Part shown: positions 1-11,747 of the stretch, piece after piece
Position numbering within the stretch: position 1 is the first letter of the stretch
Layout of the letters: each line of letters opens with the position of its first letter
NCBI GenBank assembly: GCA_021234155.1
Contig: JAJEKV010000132.1
Location: 64,001 to 128,000, forward strand
DNA: 64,000 bases
From: Isoetes taiwanensis
Lineage: Eukaryota > Streptophyta > Lycopodiopsida > Isoetales > Isoetaceae
Direction of reading: 5' to 3'
The notes under the pieces: model-generated
Database searches by the model: none
Told to the model about the DNA's origin: nothing
What the model saw: the letters and a program-made list of their open reading frames with translations, nothing else
Translations under genes and position numbers: made by a program

Positions 1-2
1 AG

Positions 3-362
3 TCCCAGGTCTTCACCAAATTCCAAATGTTTAAAAGTATGGTGGAGACTCGGATTGGCAAAGTGATCAAGAGATTACATACTAACAATGGTGGGATATT
101 TACCTCTGCTCAATTCAAGTGTTTTTATGAAGAGCGCGGTGTAGCTTGTGAGCCTACCATCACTTATTCCCCTCGGCAAAATGGTATTGTTGAATATCAG
201 GAACATGCGATAATCAATGTTGTTCGATGTATGCTTATTCATGCAAGGAAAAAATTAAAAAACTGTTATATCCAAAGTGGTGAAATAGACTTGGCTAAAG
301 TATGCCAAAAGTTTTTTTTTTTTTTGAAGAACTGTGTCATCAATATATTAAAAGAATGGTAA
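3..362 (+). pseudogene. Ty1/copia integrase core, 5'-truncated fragment
   Basis: One frame is open from the left window edge and reads like the plant copia integrase core: a KFQMFKSMVE stretch, then HTNNGGIF where the family has TDNGGEF, then YSPRQNGIVE where it has YSPQQNGVVE. The integrase joins retroelement cDNA to host DNA using a D-D-E triad. Here the second acidic residue is replaced by Asn, while the final Glu of NGIVE is kept. Similarity stops near base 265 after a MLIHARKK segment, and a T tract and low-complexity sequence follow. The next part of the same domain resumes at 3897, so this is the left half of an interrupted, inactive copy. The start lies outside the window. The family call is firm; the claim that both halves come from one element is inference. 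Confidence 0.8.
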
Positions 363-505
363 TGTTACAAAGCAAGTGAGGAGGAAGAAGAACTGCCCCA
401 AAGAGACAGCGATACCTGGACACTCCACAACAAACTCACAGAAAAACTGCAACTCTACTGCTGTACAAACCGACCATCACCATCTACAACACCCAAGAAG
501 TCCCG

Positions 506-902
506 TCAAATGGCAAACTTCCGCTCTACTACTCCCGGGAACACCAGAAAGCTTTGAAATAGCTTGTACCTGAGTCGAGGAATCAGAGAGGCTGCAGGCT
601 GCTGAATCCCCTGAAAGATCCACAACCGCCGCCGCTTCCAAATCAGCCACACCAACCAAGCCACGCACAGATGCAAGGCTTGCTGCCGCAAGAGCGGCCA
701 AGCACCAGGATAGCAACTGCTGGCTAGTCAATCTCACCTGAAATAGAGCCCTAACCCAATCCCAGGCAGCCTGCAAGTGAGGGCATAAAACTAGACAATG
801 CTCCACAGTCTCACGATGAAGGCCACAACAAGGGCAGAGAGGGCTCACACCCGGCCTAAACCGACTCACAAGGGCATTCATCCTGATACAGCGGTGCACC
901 AA
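506..902 (-). pseudogene. LINE 3' end with zf-RVT-like zinc-binding tail
   Basis: On the minus strand the 5' part reads PLCPCCGLHRETVEHCLVLC followed by AAWDWV, the C-x2-C...H-x4-C pattern of the zinc-binding region that follows reverse transcriptase in plant LINEs (zf-RVT). About 70 residues later another frame gives WLVWLIWKRRRLWIF, matching the usual WxIWKxRNxxxF block near the end of these proteins. A frameshift near 690 separates the two blocks. No RT core is present, so this is a 5'-truncated insertion, typical of incomplete reverse transcription. It sits inside the gap that splits the copia integrase. It is inactive. Confidence 0.7.
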
Positions 903-3896
903 AAGTTGAGGTGAAAGCTTCTAAGGTTTAGCTAAACTTTTCAAATTTTGTCATCTGTACTTTCTTACATTTGGCTAAACTGTTATCTAAAAATTAAAAA
1001 ATCTTCTATCACTTGGTTATTTTGCACTAATTCAAGACCTAACTATAATCAACCATAATAGATATAAATGTTATAGAATACGTTGGTTAACACGAGACCT
1101 GTCCCATGATGGCCATTAAAGGGCATTTTGAAGGTTCACAAAAACAATCATATAAAATTAAGAACACAAAAACTAGCCAAACCCTTTCTAGAAATTCATA
1201 TATGGCAGTCAAACTTCTTCACATGAAAAATACACAAAAATATATTAGCTCCCATTCTTGTGAGTTATGCTCTAGCAAACCCAAGGGGGTCAAGTACCAA
1301 AAGCTTCATGTTCACACAAAGTAAAACTGTCCCAATGAAAAGATTTTTTTGATTTTTTAGTTATGATGTTATTTTTCTAAACGATATATAGAGGAAGGCA
1401 AAAAAAATCACATCTCAATTCGAAGTCTGTGAAGGAAGATAGAGCAATTTAAATGTAACAGGGTCAAAACTGTCCTCTACCTTCTGAGAACCAGTACTGG
1501 TTCCCAGAAAGCAGTTGTGATATAAAAACAACAACTTTTATAATGAGATCTATTTTGAGTTCAAATTTGGCATATAAGTAATTCACGATGTCCTCCATCC
1601 TAGAAAAATATTCGTTGAGTTTGAATTTGATGTTTTGACTTTTACTTCTATTTTCAGATTTAGGAAATTTGTATAAATGGATAGCATTGCTACATATGAC
1701 TCTAGGTTGTCCTCCAAAAAATCACATTATGAAAGTCTATAAGGATATGAAACCAACGCAAAAACAAGCTCGTGGAAAGAGCAAAAGATATGGTAAAAAA
1801 AAAAATCAAAAATGATATATGTACCTGCCCATTACTGGTCCATAGTTCATTCAAAAATTGATAATATTCTTATGTTAGTCCATTTCAAGTTGAGTTTTGG
1901 GACACGAGTAGCTCTTAGACCCCTTTGTTCAGAAAATATATTTATTGTTCATTATCCTGAGGATTGTACTAGAATAGATAGCATCAATTATATTATATCT
2001 TCCATGTTTATTCTAGATTTCTGCCCTAAAATGTGACTTTACAAAATCGCATCCTCAAAATATCTCATGTAAAGGAACCAATGCAAAAAGATCGAAGGAA
2101 AAATATGAATAACTTTTACTATAAAAAATCAAGATATGCCGCTATCTGCAGTCCAGTTGTAGACCATCATTGGTCCAAATGACTGAAAGTTTAAAAATCA
2201 TTAATGATGCCACCTTAATCAATTTTGATCTCAACTTTCAAATATAGTTTACTTGTACGATTCTTATATAGAATAGTTTAAAAAAACTATTCTATTCTAT
2301 TCTATTATAGGACAAAATTAATTGATTAGGTTAGCTTGCATAATTTAAGGGTAAGGTTGAAGCACAAAAAATTGAGAATTTATGGGGCACTTATGACCAA
2401 GTAAACCTACATGGACTTATGACTTACACCTTTCAAAAATCATGTGATTGAAGCTAAAAAGTCATAGTATCATTCTATGGGGCAAAATGGATAAGGCTAA
2501 TGGGAGATATATGCTCTATACAATTGGTCTCATGAACCATAAATGGTGATGCGTGCTTATATAAATTAAAACCTTAGAAATAAAATGTTACTTTAATATG
2601 TAACTAGAGATTTCTATTGCCAAGAAAGGTTTGCATCCATAAAAAATAAACTTATGTGTAATATTATTCTACTTGGATGACAATGCTTTATAGCAGTAAC
2701 ACAGATATGAAGTTTATGCTAGTAAGAAATAAGCAGATTTCATGGTATTTTTTTCAATAAAGCCATACAACCTATATAAAAAATCTCTATATATATCATT
2801 TCTCACATTTTGAACTATTTTAAAGGCATATTTGAGGAAAAGTAGTGTCCAAAGAAGCATATGTGGTCTATTTATATATTGTCATGGCTAAACTTCATAA
2901 CATCCACTTGAATCCATCAATAAACATCACTAACTATAATCATTGTGGAGTTTTGGACCTATAATTGTGGAGTTAATCCAACTTTTTATGCTCTAATGTG
3001 TTAATCCGACTGCTGTACATCATGTTTGAATTCCAAAAATTGCATGCTACTATATGTAAGTTGATAAGAGTTATGTTCTATGTAGATATAAATAGAACGC
3101 ATCATTTATTACCCCATGGCATTATAGATGGTTGTTATGGGAGCATTTTAACATATATTTTTGCTCATAATTTTGTATAGTAGATCTTTTAGTAAATATT
3201 GAAGTTCATATGACTTATGCACACTCCAAAAAATCATGAAACTATAGCTCGTATAGTTAGCAACTCATAGCCACAAGAACTAAGTCAAAACTTGTTATAA
3301 TGAGAGAGAAATAATTCTTGAACCTCAAGCAGCTTTTTTGACCAAAATAGAGTTTGGCTGCTTCCACCGATGTTAGATGATAGCAAGAAAACATGGGAAC
3401 ATAAAACTCAATGTGCTCTATGATAAACATGTAAATACCTCCAACTTTAGCAAGGCTTAGGTCATTTTATGCTAGAAATATCGAAGGCGGCGGTTCTGGA
3501 CTGGTGCAGAAACTGCCAAATTCTCCAATGTTTGAGCAATCACCACCACAAGGTATAGGTGACCCCATTGGTCTTGAAATTCTCAAAGGTCATTAAGAAA
3601 CAAGTGAAGACTCAAACGATGGTGGTATATTATAAAATTGAAATTTCTTTCATGAGTTACATGGGTTTAAGTGGTAGAGGTCATGTGGGCCAGTTTTGGT
3701 CCATGGATCTTACTACTTATATCATCTTGCAGTTAGCTAAAGTCGGGCAAAATAGAGGTGATGCGCGAAATAGACGGCTAATATTTTCTTTTTTTGGCCC
3801 AAAAAGGCCCATAGTTTAGCCAATTTGTTTCAAAAAAGGACCAAAATTTTGCCATTTGGCTAAGATTAGCCACTATTTTTTTCCCTATATTCATGC
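903..3896. other. AT-rich sequence with no recognisable gene
   Basis: About 3 kb of AT-rich DNA separates the two copia integrase halves. I see only short unsupported ORFs, a TTCTA microsatellite near 2287-2306 and A/T tracts. It is probably transposon filler inserted together with the LINE tail, but no terminal repeats were found that would define an element. Confidence 0.5.
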
Positions 3897-4254
3897 TGTG
3901 TGGCTACTGCTGTTTATATGCAAAATCGAACAGTCAGCTGCTTATATGCAAAATCGAACAGTAACTTCTTCTCTGAAAGGCGTAACTCCTTTGCAATTAC
4001 GGACAGGAGTCAAACCAAATGTTCAAAATTTGCGAGTTTTTGGTTGTCTCGCTTATGTTCATATTCCAAAAGAGAAGAGAAAGAAGCTTGATCCGGTTGG
4101 CCTCAAAGCCATATTTGTTGGCTATGCTATGGAGGCACAGAGATGCCAATTTTATGATATTGCTATGCGATTCATTACTAGTTGTGATGCAGTGTTTGAT
4201 GAGTCACCTATGGCTGACATGGTTACCCATCGTCATGACTATAATGTATTTTGA
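3897..4254 (+). pseudogene. Ty1/copia integrase C-terminal segment
   Basis: The frame reads AYMQNRTV, then SLKGVTPLQLRTGVKPNVQ, LRVFGCLAYVHIP, KKLDPVG and AIFVGY. This is the standard copia block after the integrase catalytic core (TPxxxWxGxKPxVxxLRVFGCxAYVHxP...KxxxxIFVGY). The segment that codes YMQNRTV is duplicated directly (about 28 bp, 3913-3964) and the first copy is out of frame, so the reading frame is broken at its start. The stop comes at 4252, and the region between integrase and RT is absent. It probably continues the fragment at 3-362; the intervening 3.6 kb would then be a later insertion. Confidence 0.78.
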
Positions 4255-4460
4255 AATACTTGATCGCAACCTAATTCCTAATGTGGATAATGGGTCTTTA
4301 CATCCACATGTTGGGAATGAGCTTACATCCTCATGTTGGGAATGAGTTTGAAGATGGGTTTTTACATCCTCATGTTGGGAATGAGCTTGTAAATCCTTAA
4401 GTGGAAGATATCGCGGCGTTTGTTGGAAAAGGATACTTGCGAGTGCGTCTTACAAGTTTA

Positions 4461-4611
4461 AGACAAACTTCTAGAGACCGATATGCCAAAGTGAACTCTT
4501 ATTTTTCGGATAGATTTATAAAGATTCCAATGTGTATATAAGACGCTCTCAAGAATATTTTGTGGTGATTGTAATTTATGTAGGTGACACTATTTTGGCA
4601 ATCAAGAGAAG
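4461..4611 (+). pseudogene. Copia reverse transcriptase remnant, copy 1
   Basis: A short frame gives RQTSRDRYAKVNSYFSDRF, resembling the LRQxPRxWYxKxDxxF block of copia RT. After a stop and a frameshift, another frame gives VVIVIYVGDTILAI, matching the LxxLxxYVDDxIxxG catalytic box. The first catalytic Asp of YVDD is Gly here (4577-4588), so it would be inactive even if translated. Only about 50 codons of RT survive; the rest of RT and RNase H is missing. Confidence 0.65.
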
Positions 4612-4831
4612 GTTATCTTCTGCATTTAGACATATTACCAAATCGCAAGAATAGACATTAGAAAATTGTAGCACGGGTTTTTTCCTTTGTGAACAAAGGA
4701 TTTTTTCATCCGAGTGCAAGACTAAATTTGCAGGTGGGGAGATTATCTATGAGTTGCAATATTTGGTCTTCATTCTTAGACACGAAATTTTCTATATCTT
4801 ATTTGGTGAAAGATTAAAGTCGCAGGTGGGG

Positions 4832-5034
4832 TGTTAGCGAGCCTGTCTATATTACGAAGGCAGCGTGCCTTTGTAAAAAGGCAACTTGAGCTCCTTTTAT
4901 CTTTCACCTTTTTTCTTGTATATACCTTTTATAGTACCTATATATTGTAACACATATCATTCAATATACGTGTCTTCTGTTGTGGTGCATATCTCTCTCT
5001 CTTGTGCTTTCTTAGTAAACTAGCAAGTTTAACA
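4832..5034 (+). mobile_element. Copia 3' LTR, copy 1 (203 bp)
   Basis: The segment starts TGTTAG and ends TTTAACA, so it has TGTTA...TAACA inverted ends. It follows a purine-rich tract (gcaggtgggg), which identifies it as a 3' LTR. No primer-binding site follows it. It contains AT-rich promoter-like sequence (tatatac near 4920). Confidence 0.7.
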
Positions 5035-5476
5035 ACATGGGCATTTCTTGAAGGACACAAACATGCCACACCCACTCTAACATGCCACGTGGGCTCCAAC
5101 ATGCCAAGGTCACTTATGGGGGGCCAATATTAATAGAAATTCTTATTCCTAAATTTATTCACCAACTAAAAGAATCCCGCTCTTTTGGAAAATCGATTAG
5201 AAAATCGAATGTTGAGGCAATTTTTCCGTAAAGACTCCGGCATCCCCTACTAGCAACAAGCAAATTTTATCAAAGGAGCAGAAGTAAAATGTTGAGCAAA
5301 TAGAAGTGGTGACTGAATTATTATGAACGGCTTCATTTTCACATCCTCATGTTGGGAATGAGTTTGAAGATGGGTTTTTACATCCTCATGTTGGGAATGA
5401 GCTTGTAAATCCTTAAGTGGAAGATATCGCGACGTTTGTTGGAAAAGGATACTTGCGAGTGCGTCTTACAAGTTTA

Positions 5477-5628
5477 AGACAAACTTCTAGAGACCGATAT
5501 GCCAAAGTGAACTCTTATTTTTCGGATAGATTTCTAAAGATTCCAATGTGTATATAAGACGCTCTCAAGAATATTTTGTGGTGATTGTAATTTATATAGG
5601 TGACACTATTTTGGCAATCAAGAGAAGG
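5477..5628 (+). pseudogene. Copia reverse transcriptase remnant, copy 2
   Basis: Duplicate of the remnant at 4461-4611 with the same stop and frameshift. The catalytic box reads YIGD instead of YVGD, so the two copies have begun to diverge after duplication. Confidence 0.6.
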
Positions 5629-5854
5629 TTATCTTCTGCATTTAGACATATTACCAAATCGCAAGAATAGACATTAGAAAATTGTAGCACTCGGGTTTTT
5701 TTTCCTTTGTGAACACCAAAGGTTTTTTTCATCCGAGTGCAAGACTAAATTTGCAGGTGGGGAGATTATCTATGAGTTGCAAAATTTGGTCTTCATTCTT
5801 AGACACGAAATTTTCTATATCTTATTTGGTGAAAGATTAAAGTCGCAGGTGGGG

Positions 5855-6057
5855 TGTTAGCGAGCCTGTCTATATTACGAAGGCAGCGTGCCTTTGTAAA
5901 AAGGCAACTTGAGCTCCTTTTATCTTTCACCTTTTTTCTTGTATATACCTTTTATAGTACCTATATATTGTAACACATATCATTCAATATACGTGTCTTC
6001 TGTTGTGATGCATATCTCTCTCTCTTGTGCTTTCTTAGTAAACTAGCAAGTTTAACA
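5855..6057 (+). mobile_element. Copia 3' LTR, copy 2 (203 bp)
   Basis: Second copy of the 203-bp LTR, again preceded by the gcaggtgggg polypurine tract and bounded by TGTTAG and TTTAACA. It was created by the tandem duplication and not by retrotransposition, since its flank is duplicated too. Confidence 0.7.
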
Positions 6058-6361
6058 ACATGGGCATTTCTTGAAGGACTCAAACATGCCACACCCACTA
6101 TAACATGCCACGTGGGCTCCAACATGCCAAGGTCACTTATGGAGGGCCAATATTAATAGAAATTCTTATTCCTAAATTTATTCACCAACTAAAAGAATCC
6201 CGCTCTTTTGGAAAATCGATTAGAAAATCGAATGTTGAGGCAATTTTTCCGTAAAGACTCCGGCATCCCCTACCAGCAGCAAGCAAATTTTATCAAAGGA
6301 GCAGAAGTAAAATGTTGAGCAAATAGAAGCGGTGACTGAATTATTATGAACGGCTTCATTT

Positions 6362-6751
6362 CTGTAAGATCTATTTGTCTGAAATTGTGTAGTAACAGAA
6401 ATGACCAGTAAGCAGCAGAATAGTTTATTAAATTACGTAGTGCTTTGCTTGCGGCTTAGATAATTTCTGTTGATACAATAGGCTTAGTACAATGCTTCGT
6501 TCTTAGTGCAATATGCTTAATTCTAAGCGTTGTGGTACATCAAAACTTGAAAGCAGAAGTGGTGGCAAATATTATATGAAGGAACTAATATATTCTCTGG
6601 CTAAAACAGGTGGAATAAGTTAAGTGGTGCTGCTAGTGAAGTTCAGAGATAATACAATTTCAAGGTCAGAGATAATACAATTCCAAATATACTTTGAGAA
6701 AACAACTTACTATTGCTCTTAACTGTGTTTGTTTTTGCAAAAAAGTTTGCA
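6362..6751. other. AT-rich spacer, nothing recognised
   Basis: No gene, RNA or clear repeat seen. It ends in a pyrimidine-rich tract followed by tttgcag, a plausible splice acceptor for the first recognised exon of the downstream hAT-like gene. Confidence 0.4.
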
Positions 6752-9700
6752 GGTGAGAACTAAGTTCAATCGTGGAAAAGAAATCTCAAAAGAGTATCAA
6801 TGACTTTATGCATGGTGCTGGTCCATCGAGCAAAAAACTTTCGCTGGTATTATCCAGTGATTGCAGTTATAACTCCACTGAAGATGAGGACTATAAGATG
6901 TCTCCTATAGAAGAATCTGAGACAGAGTTGGATGAGACAATAGAGGATGAGCCTAATATTCAAGAACTAGATGACGACAATGAAATTGATGTGGAGTATT
7001 CTGATTTGGGCCTTGAATTCATTGGGCACAATGAATCCATTTCTGGAAGATTGGTTAGAAAGAGGTCTCGTGTACCATACAAGGATAGAAAATCTAGTAA
7101 GTGGGATACCAATTAGGAGTTTCAGAAAAGATTGGTTGGTAGAGTATCCTTTCATCGAACCAATTCAATTGGGAAGCCGCACGATGGTTAAGTGTAATAT
7201 TTGTTCTTGGAAAACCAAGTTCCATAAGCCTCTACAATGCAAAAAAAAATAATATTGATAGGCATGTGGGAAAACAGAAAGCGAAAGTTATTGAAAACGG
7301 GGTTACAAAGTATGTCTTTGTTGGATGGGAAGGTCCAAAGAAGAATTACCATGCTACAAAAGCTCAGCAATATGAAAAGTACCAAACATCGGCGTCAGAA
7401 AGAAACCATTTTCCATTCTTTATTTCAGAAACAAGAACTTTTGAATTACAAGATAAGATAAGATAAGAAAACAAATGAAAACAATTTTGCATTTATTGCA
7501 ACGTGGGCGTCCAATGAGAGACTATCCAGAGCATGAGTCTTTACTTCGTGCTCACGGGCTGCCTAATATCCCAGCATCACATTGGCCAGAGAGTGTGGGC
7601 TGGGAATTTGCAGGTCACATGGCAGAAATTGCTAAGGCCGAGTTACGAGATTTAATTCAAGGTACAAATTTGAATTCAAGTAAAGCACTTTCCATTTATA
7701 TCAGGGTCTCTTCTCCCTACTTTTTAAAGTTATTTTTATGTAGCCTTTGATCATAAAAGTTTTATAGTAGGTAGAGGTCTGGTTGCTTATTGTATGCTAT
7801 AATAGGGCAGTTTATGTGCACATGGCAATTCAGGTTAGTATCCCGTTGTGTTTTGGCTGAGCATAGAGCTATGGTGTTGCATGCAATAGGTCTTAGAATA
7901 TGGTCTAGATTTTGCTATTTCTTATTTTTTATAGGGAAGATTGTGATGCAAGGCAAGTAGGCAAGGTTACAGGGAATTTAGGCATTAACTATCAATTACA
8001 TGATCTAGGAAGGTAGGAACAGACAGTATGAAGCTCTGATATGATGCATATAGATGCATAAGTAGCTAACTTATATAAGATTATTGTGATTGGAAAATAT
8101 AAGGTGAACAGTAAGAGGTCTGATACAGGGATTCCATGAAACCTTGCAGTATAGGTCTGTATCCATGTAGAGGTCTGAATCTTTAATTTTTTTCAGTTGT
8201 TTTCTCTTCTCTGCACCTTGCATGCTACTATATGAAGAGAGCATTTTAGTTGGTAAGGTTGAAGCTCAATCTTAGCTCTTTGATGATATTTGAGAAGTCA
8301 GAAAGCCATTCTCTGCTACAGACTAGAAAAGGAAAATTTAGTTTGCTGTCTGAGACATACAGGGTAACTCCTCCCATAATATATAAGCTGTAAGCGTCTT
8401 CCCCTTTGGGGAAAAGAAATCCTAGGTTACATGAAAAATGATGTCTAAAATCTTAGATATACAAATAGCAAATCATTAGCTTCAGTGCGGAATTTTCTGC
8501 CTGTCCTTGGAATGCAAAGGCTAAGTGAAGAAAACATTTTTGTTCATGTTATTTATTATCTTATAGATTCCAGATTCTTATCCATATCATTAGACGAAGT
8601 CACGGCGAAGGATAGCTACTTCCTGAGCATAAAAAAATTGAATGGGGATTCTAGTGCTGAAAGTTTGTATGCCATGGTAGATGAAGAATTGGATGATGCA
8701 GGGTTGAGCCTACATGATCGTGCACAAAAACTAGTATGCTTCGGTGCGGATGGCGCATCAGTCATGGTTGGTTGCAGAACTGGACTAGGAGTCAGACTTC
8801 AGATGAGCTTTACACCATATTTGGTCTCCATCCATTGCATGGCACATAGGACAAATCTGGCCTTCAAGATTGTCAATGAATTCAGATGTGTGCAGAAGGT
8901 AGAATATCTGATAAAGACAATGAATCAGTTTTACTGCCACAGCCCACAAAGGCTTGCACATTTTCAACAGTTTACTATAGGTTTGATAGTGGGGCAAAAA
9001 ATGGTAAAAGATGTAGACACACGTTGGATTTCAATTGCATTACTAATACGTAGATTGTGTGAAGAGTACATATCTCTTGCAGGGGCATGCGCTGATTTAG
9101 AGGATGAGGACAAGGCAATTGAATTGGTCACGTTGCTTTCAGATGCCGAAACGGTGCTAACATTATATGCTCTTCTACCTTTACTTAGGGAGCTTGTGTT
9201 TTTGATGCAATAGGCATAAGACCGTACAATATTTATATCTGAGTATACTATTGCCAGGAAAGTGGCGTGCACAAGGTTAGAGAAGTTATATACATTTCCA
9301 AATTGTTTTTGAGGAAGAAGACAAAGCATTCTATAAGTGGCAGGATCTTGTATCTTTAGACAGTGAGAAGAGTTTTTTGGTGTATGATAAAGATGGTTGC
9401 CTATGTATGCATGCCAAGGATCGATTTTTACCTTTGCATTGTTTCATGAAGTCTGGACGAAATAACCATTTGCGGAAGACTAAGGTACGAGATAATGAGT
9501 TTTCCATTCTTATTCAATTCGTAAAAGAGAATATGAAGGATGTGGCCGATAGTCTTGTTGCTGAAATATGTAACGATTCCCTCGCGATGAAATTATTGAT
9601 TCTATGGCAATCATATTTCCAAATTTTTGGAATAATGCACATGGGGAGAGTTCTATTCTAAAGAAGTTTTCAGCTTGCTTGAAGGTTCTTATTGGCCATT

Positions 9701-10101
9701 TTTGTACCAAGCACGTAGTAGATGGCAAGGAAATAAATGGTTTACTAGATTCAGATGCATTGCAAATGCAGTCTGGGCTGTTTTGAATGACTATGTATGC
9801 GCAATTTCAGCAATTACATAAGCCACTAGAACAGGGTGTTGTAATAAGGTTGTGGAATAAGCTGGGCTTGAATGATTACTTGAGAGATGCACTGAGTGAA
9901 TATTTTAAGCTAGCAGAGCTTTGTTTGACAATGGTTTTAGGAAGTGTTGAAGATGAAAGAGCATTTAGTTCACTGACTTTTATAAAAAATAAACTGCGAA
10001 ATAGATTGGATATTAATCTTGATGCTACCATGAGACTGTACAAGTGTGAGCATTCATTGCAATCATTTCCTTATGACTTGGCATTCAAACGATGGAAGTA
10101 A
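6752..10101 (+). pseudogene. BED/hAT-like transposase gene A, multi-exon and decayed
   Basis: Pieces in order along the strand are as follows. An acidic N-terminal segment starts near 6772 (no ATG; the first codon of the open frame is GTG). A degenerate BED zinc finger spans two frames, with DWLVEYPF, VKCNICSWKT and RHVGKQKA. A conserved RPMRDYPEHESLL...WPESVGWEFAGHM block (7475-7661) ends at a GTACAA splice donor. After an ~800-bp intron the RNase-H-like core begins at ~8485: ISLDEVTAKD (first Asp), FGADGASVMVG (second Asp) and CMAHRTNLAF. The C-terminal hAT-type block GSVEDERAFSSLTFIKNKL (9787-10101) carries the Glu. Such proteins excise and reinsert hAT elements as dimers. Stops lie at 9211, 9217 and 9784, with frameshifts near 9290 and 9580. 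No terminal inverted repeats were identified. Confidence 0.8.
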
Positions 10102-10205
10102 GCTACTGACAGGCAGAGTGTTAGTAGCATGCATGAACTAAATTCTGTGGAAGAACAAGCACCTGTTATAAGCACGAATCAATTAGATGTTAGGTTCTGA
10201 TAGGT

Positions 10206-11424
10206 CAATAGCATATAAGTAAGTTCTCTATATTTAATATAATTTTATTCATGTACATCTCAAGTTCTGTACAAGAGATTTTACTGGGCAGTTGCAACAT
10301 GTTTTTGCAGGTGAGTTTCAACTCAAAATCATCATGTATTCCAGTTCATGTATTGTTGGTCTTGTTTAGAATGCAGAAGATAAAAATTGTACATTGATTT
10401 GTTCGTTCATGTTTCAGAAGCCTAGTATGAAGGACGAAGAACTGATGATTAGGCAGGTGAACTTACTGAAGGTAATTAATCTCCAAGGTCTGCAATGGTA
10501 ATTGCAGTAAGTTACTCTTAGAAGTACACACTTTATTTGTGAATACCTCTCCTTGGAATGGTTAGACTTAATAAAAAGTCTATAGGTCATAGATCAGTAG
10601 CCTTATTACTTGCTTTTGTGGTTGTAAAGGGCAAAGCACATTTGCAAGTTTCTGTTTAAGAAATTGGGATGACCAGTCTATCTCTGCCATATGATCTCGA
10701 TGGGAAGAAAGAATGGAAGAGTGAATTGGTGGAGCAAGTCGGCCGACTATCTGAAGATGTTTATAAGATGTTGAACAAGCAAAGGGGTTACTGGATTAGT
10801 TTTCGGCTACAATTAAGTCCAAAAATGATGTTCCGAACCATTGTGCTGCAGTGCACTGAATGAACAGTGCACTGGATGAACAGTGTCACGCTAATGTTTG
10901 TGATTTCGCTTAATGGGTTTGCTTAATGCTTATTGGTTATGTTTATTTTTTGTTTAATGATTTTGCTTAATGGTTTTGCTTTTTGTTTTGTTTGATAAGT
11001 TATGTAAGTTAAGAAGTTCTATAAGTGAATGATGCAATTGATCATATTTGACATCAATTTTCTAACCATGAGAACAATGACTTAAACTAGCTAAATATGA
11101 TCTAGCAATCATGTAAATACTTGCAGTGGTCATACAGAGCATGGTGTTAAGTTGGATTTAATAAATATGCATTAGGAACTTAATGCCTATATCAGAGACC
11201 ACTAATTTTCTTTCCTGCAGATGCTTGAGCGTAAGAGAGGCATATGTTTTGAAGATGTGCCGAAGTCCATGCTTGAGCTTTGGAGATGCATTTGTGTTGA
11301 TGATATGTCGAAGTCCATGCTTAATCTAGGAGAGGCATTGGTTTTGAAGATACATCGAAGTTCCATGCATACAATTTATGGATGCGTGCAATTTGGGGCA
11401 TTTTTATTAAAATATTTTGTGTAG
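10206..11424 (+). other. Possible small exons downstream of gene A (unit 1; repeated in units 2-4)
   Basis: Several splice-like signals occur: a tttcag acceptor before AAGCCTAGTATGAAGG (10418) with a GTAATT donor after CTGAAG, and a strong ctttcctgcag acceptor exactly before an ATG at 11221. The 11221-11424 frame (67 codons) contains two imperfect repeats of a PKSML/SKSML motif; a second frame lies at 10669-10863. I recognise no family. The conservation between copies only reflects the recent array duplication, so coding status is open. Equivalent positions are 17174, 23185 and 29143. Confidence 0.3.
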
Positions 11425-11747
11425 CGTGTGAACATTTTCGCTTTCTCTACTTTCAGATGGGGTATGAAATTAAATAACATGTAACTTTAACACATTTACG
11501 TAGGATACGAAATCTTTATGTTTGTGCAACTAGCTCTATATTCAATAAGGTTCTAGCTAAAAATCGCCATTTGAGCTACACATTTTTTGCAACAAGGTTC
11601 AAAAATCGCCAATTGGGTTGCAACCACATTATAAGGAAGTAGGAAAAATGGTCAGTTCAGGCTACACTTTTGTGGGCGTGTTTTACAAGGAATGGCCAAT
11701 TTATTGTACTTATACAAAATTATAGGTCCCTTAAAATTTTTCCTGCA
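11425..11747. other. AT-rich spacer with the 78-bp segment
   Basis: No gene seen. It starts with the ~78-bp segment that is duplicated only in units 2 and 4, then has two partly similar phrases (aaaatcgccatttgagc and aaaatcgccaattgggt) before the minisatellite. Confidence 0.5.

Larger units (their letters stand above)
4325..6361 (+). repeat. Two ~1.02-kb tandem direct repeats covering the copia 3' end
   Basis: 4325-5340 and 5341-6361 are near-identical head-to-tail copies with a few substitutions and small indels. Each holds a degenerate RT piece, a polypurine tract, a 203-bp LTR and about 300 bp of flanking DNA. Because flanking DNA is included, this is a segmental tandem duplication and not two independent insertions. 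The repeat boundary falls in a short repeated phrase (catcctcatgttgggaatga) that already occurs several times around 4300-4385. Unequal exchange or slippage between these phrases may have created the duplication. Confidence 0.9.
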
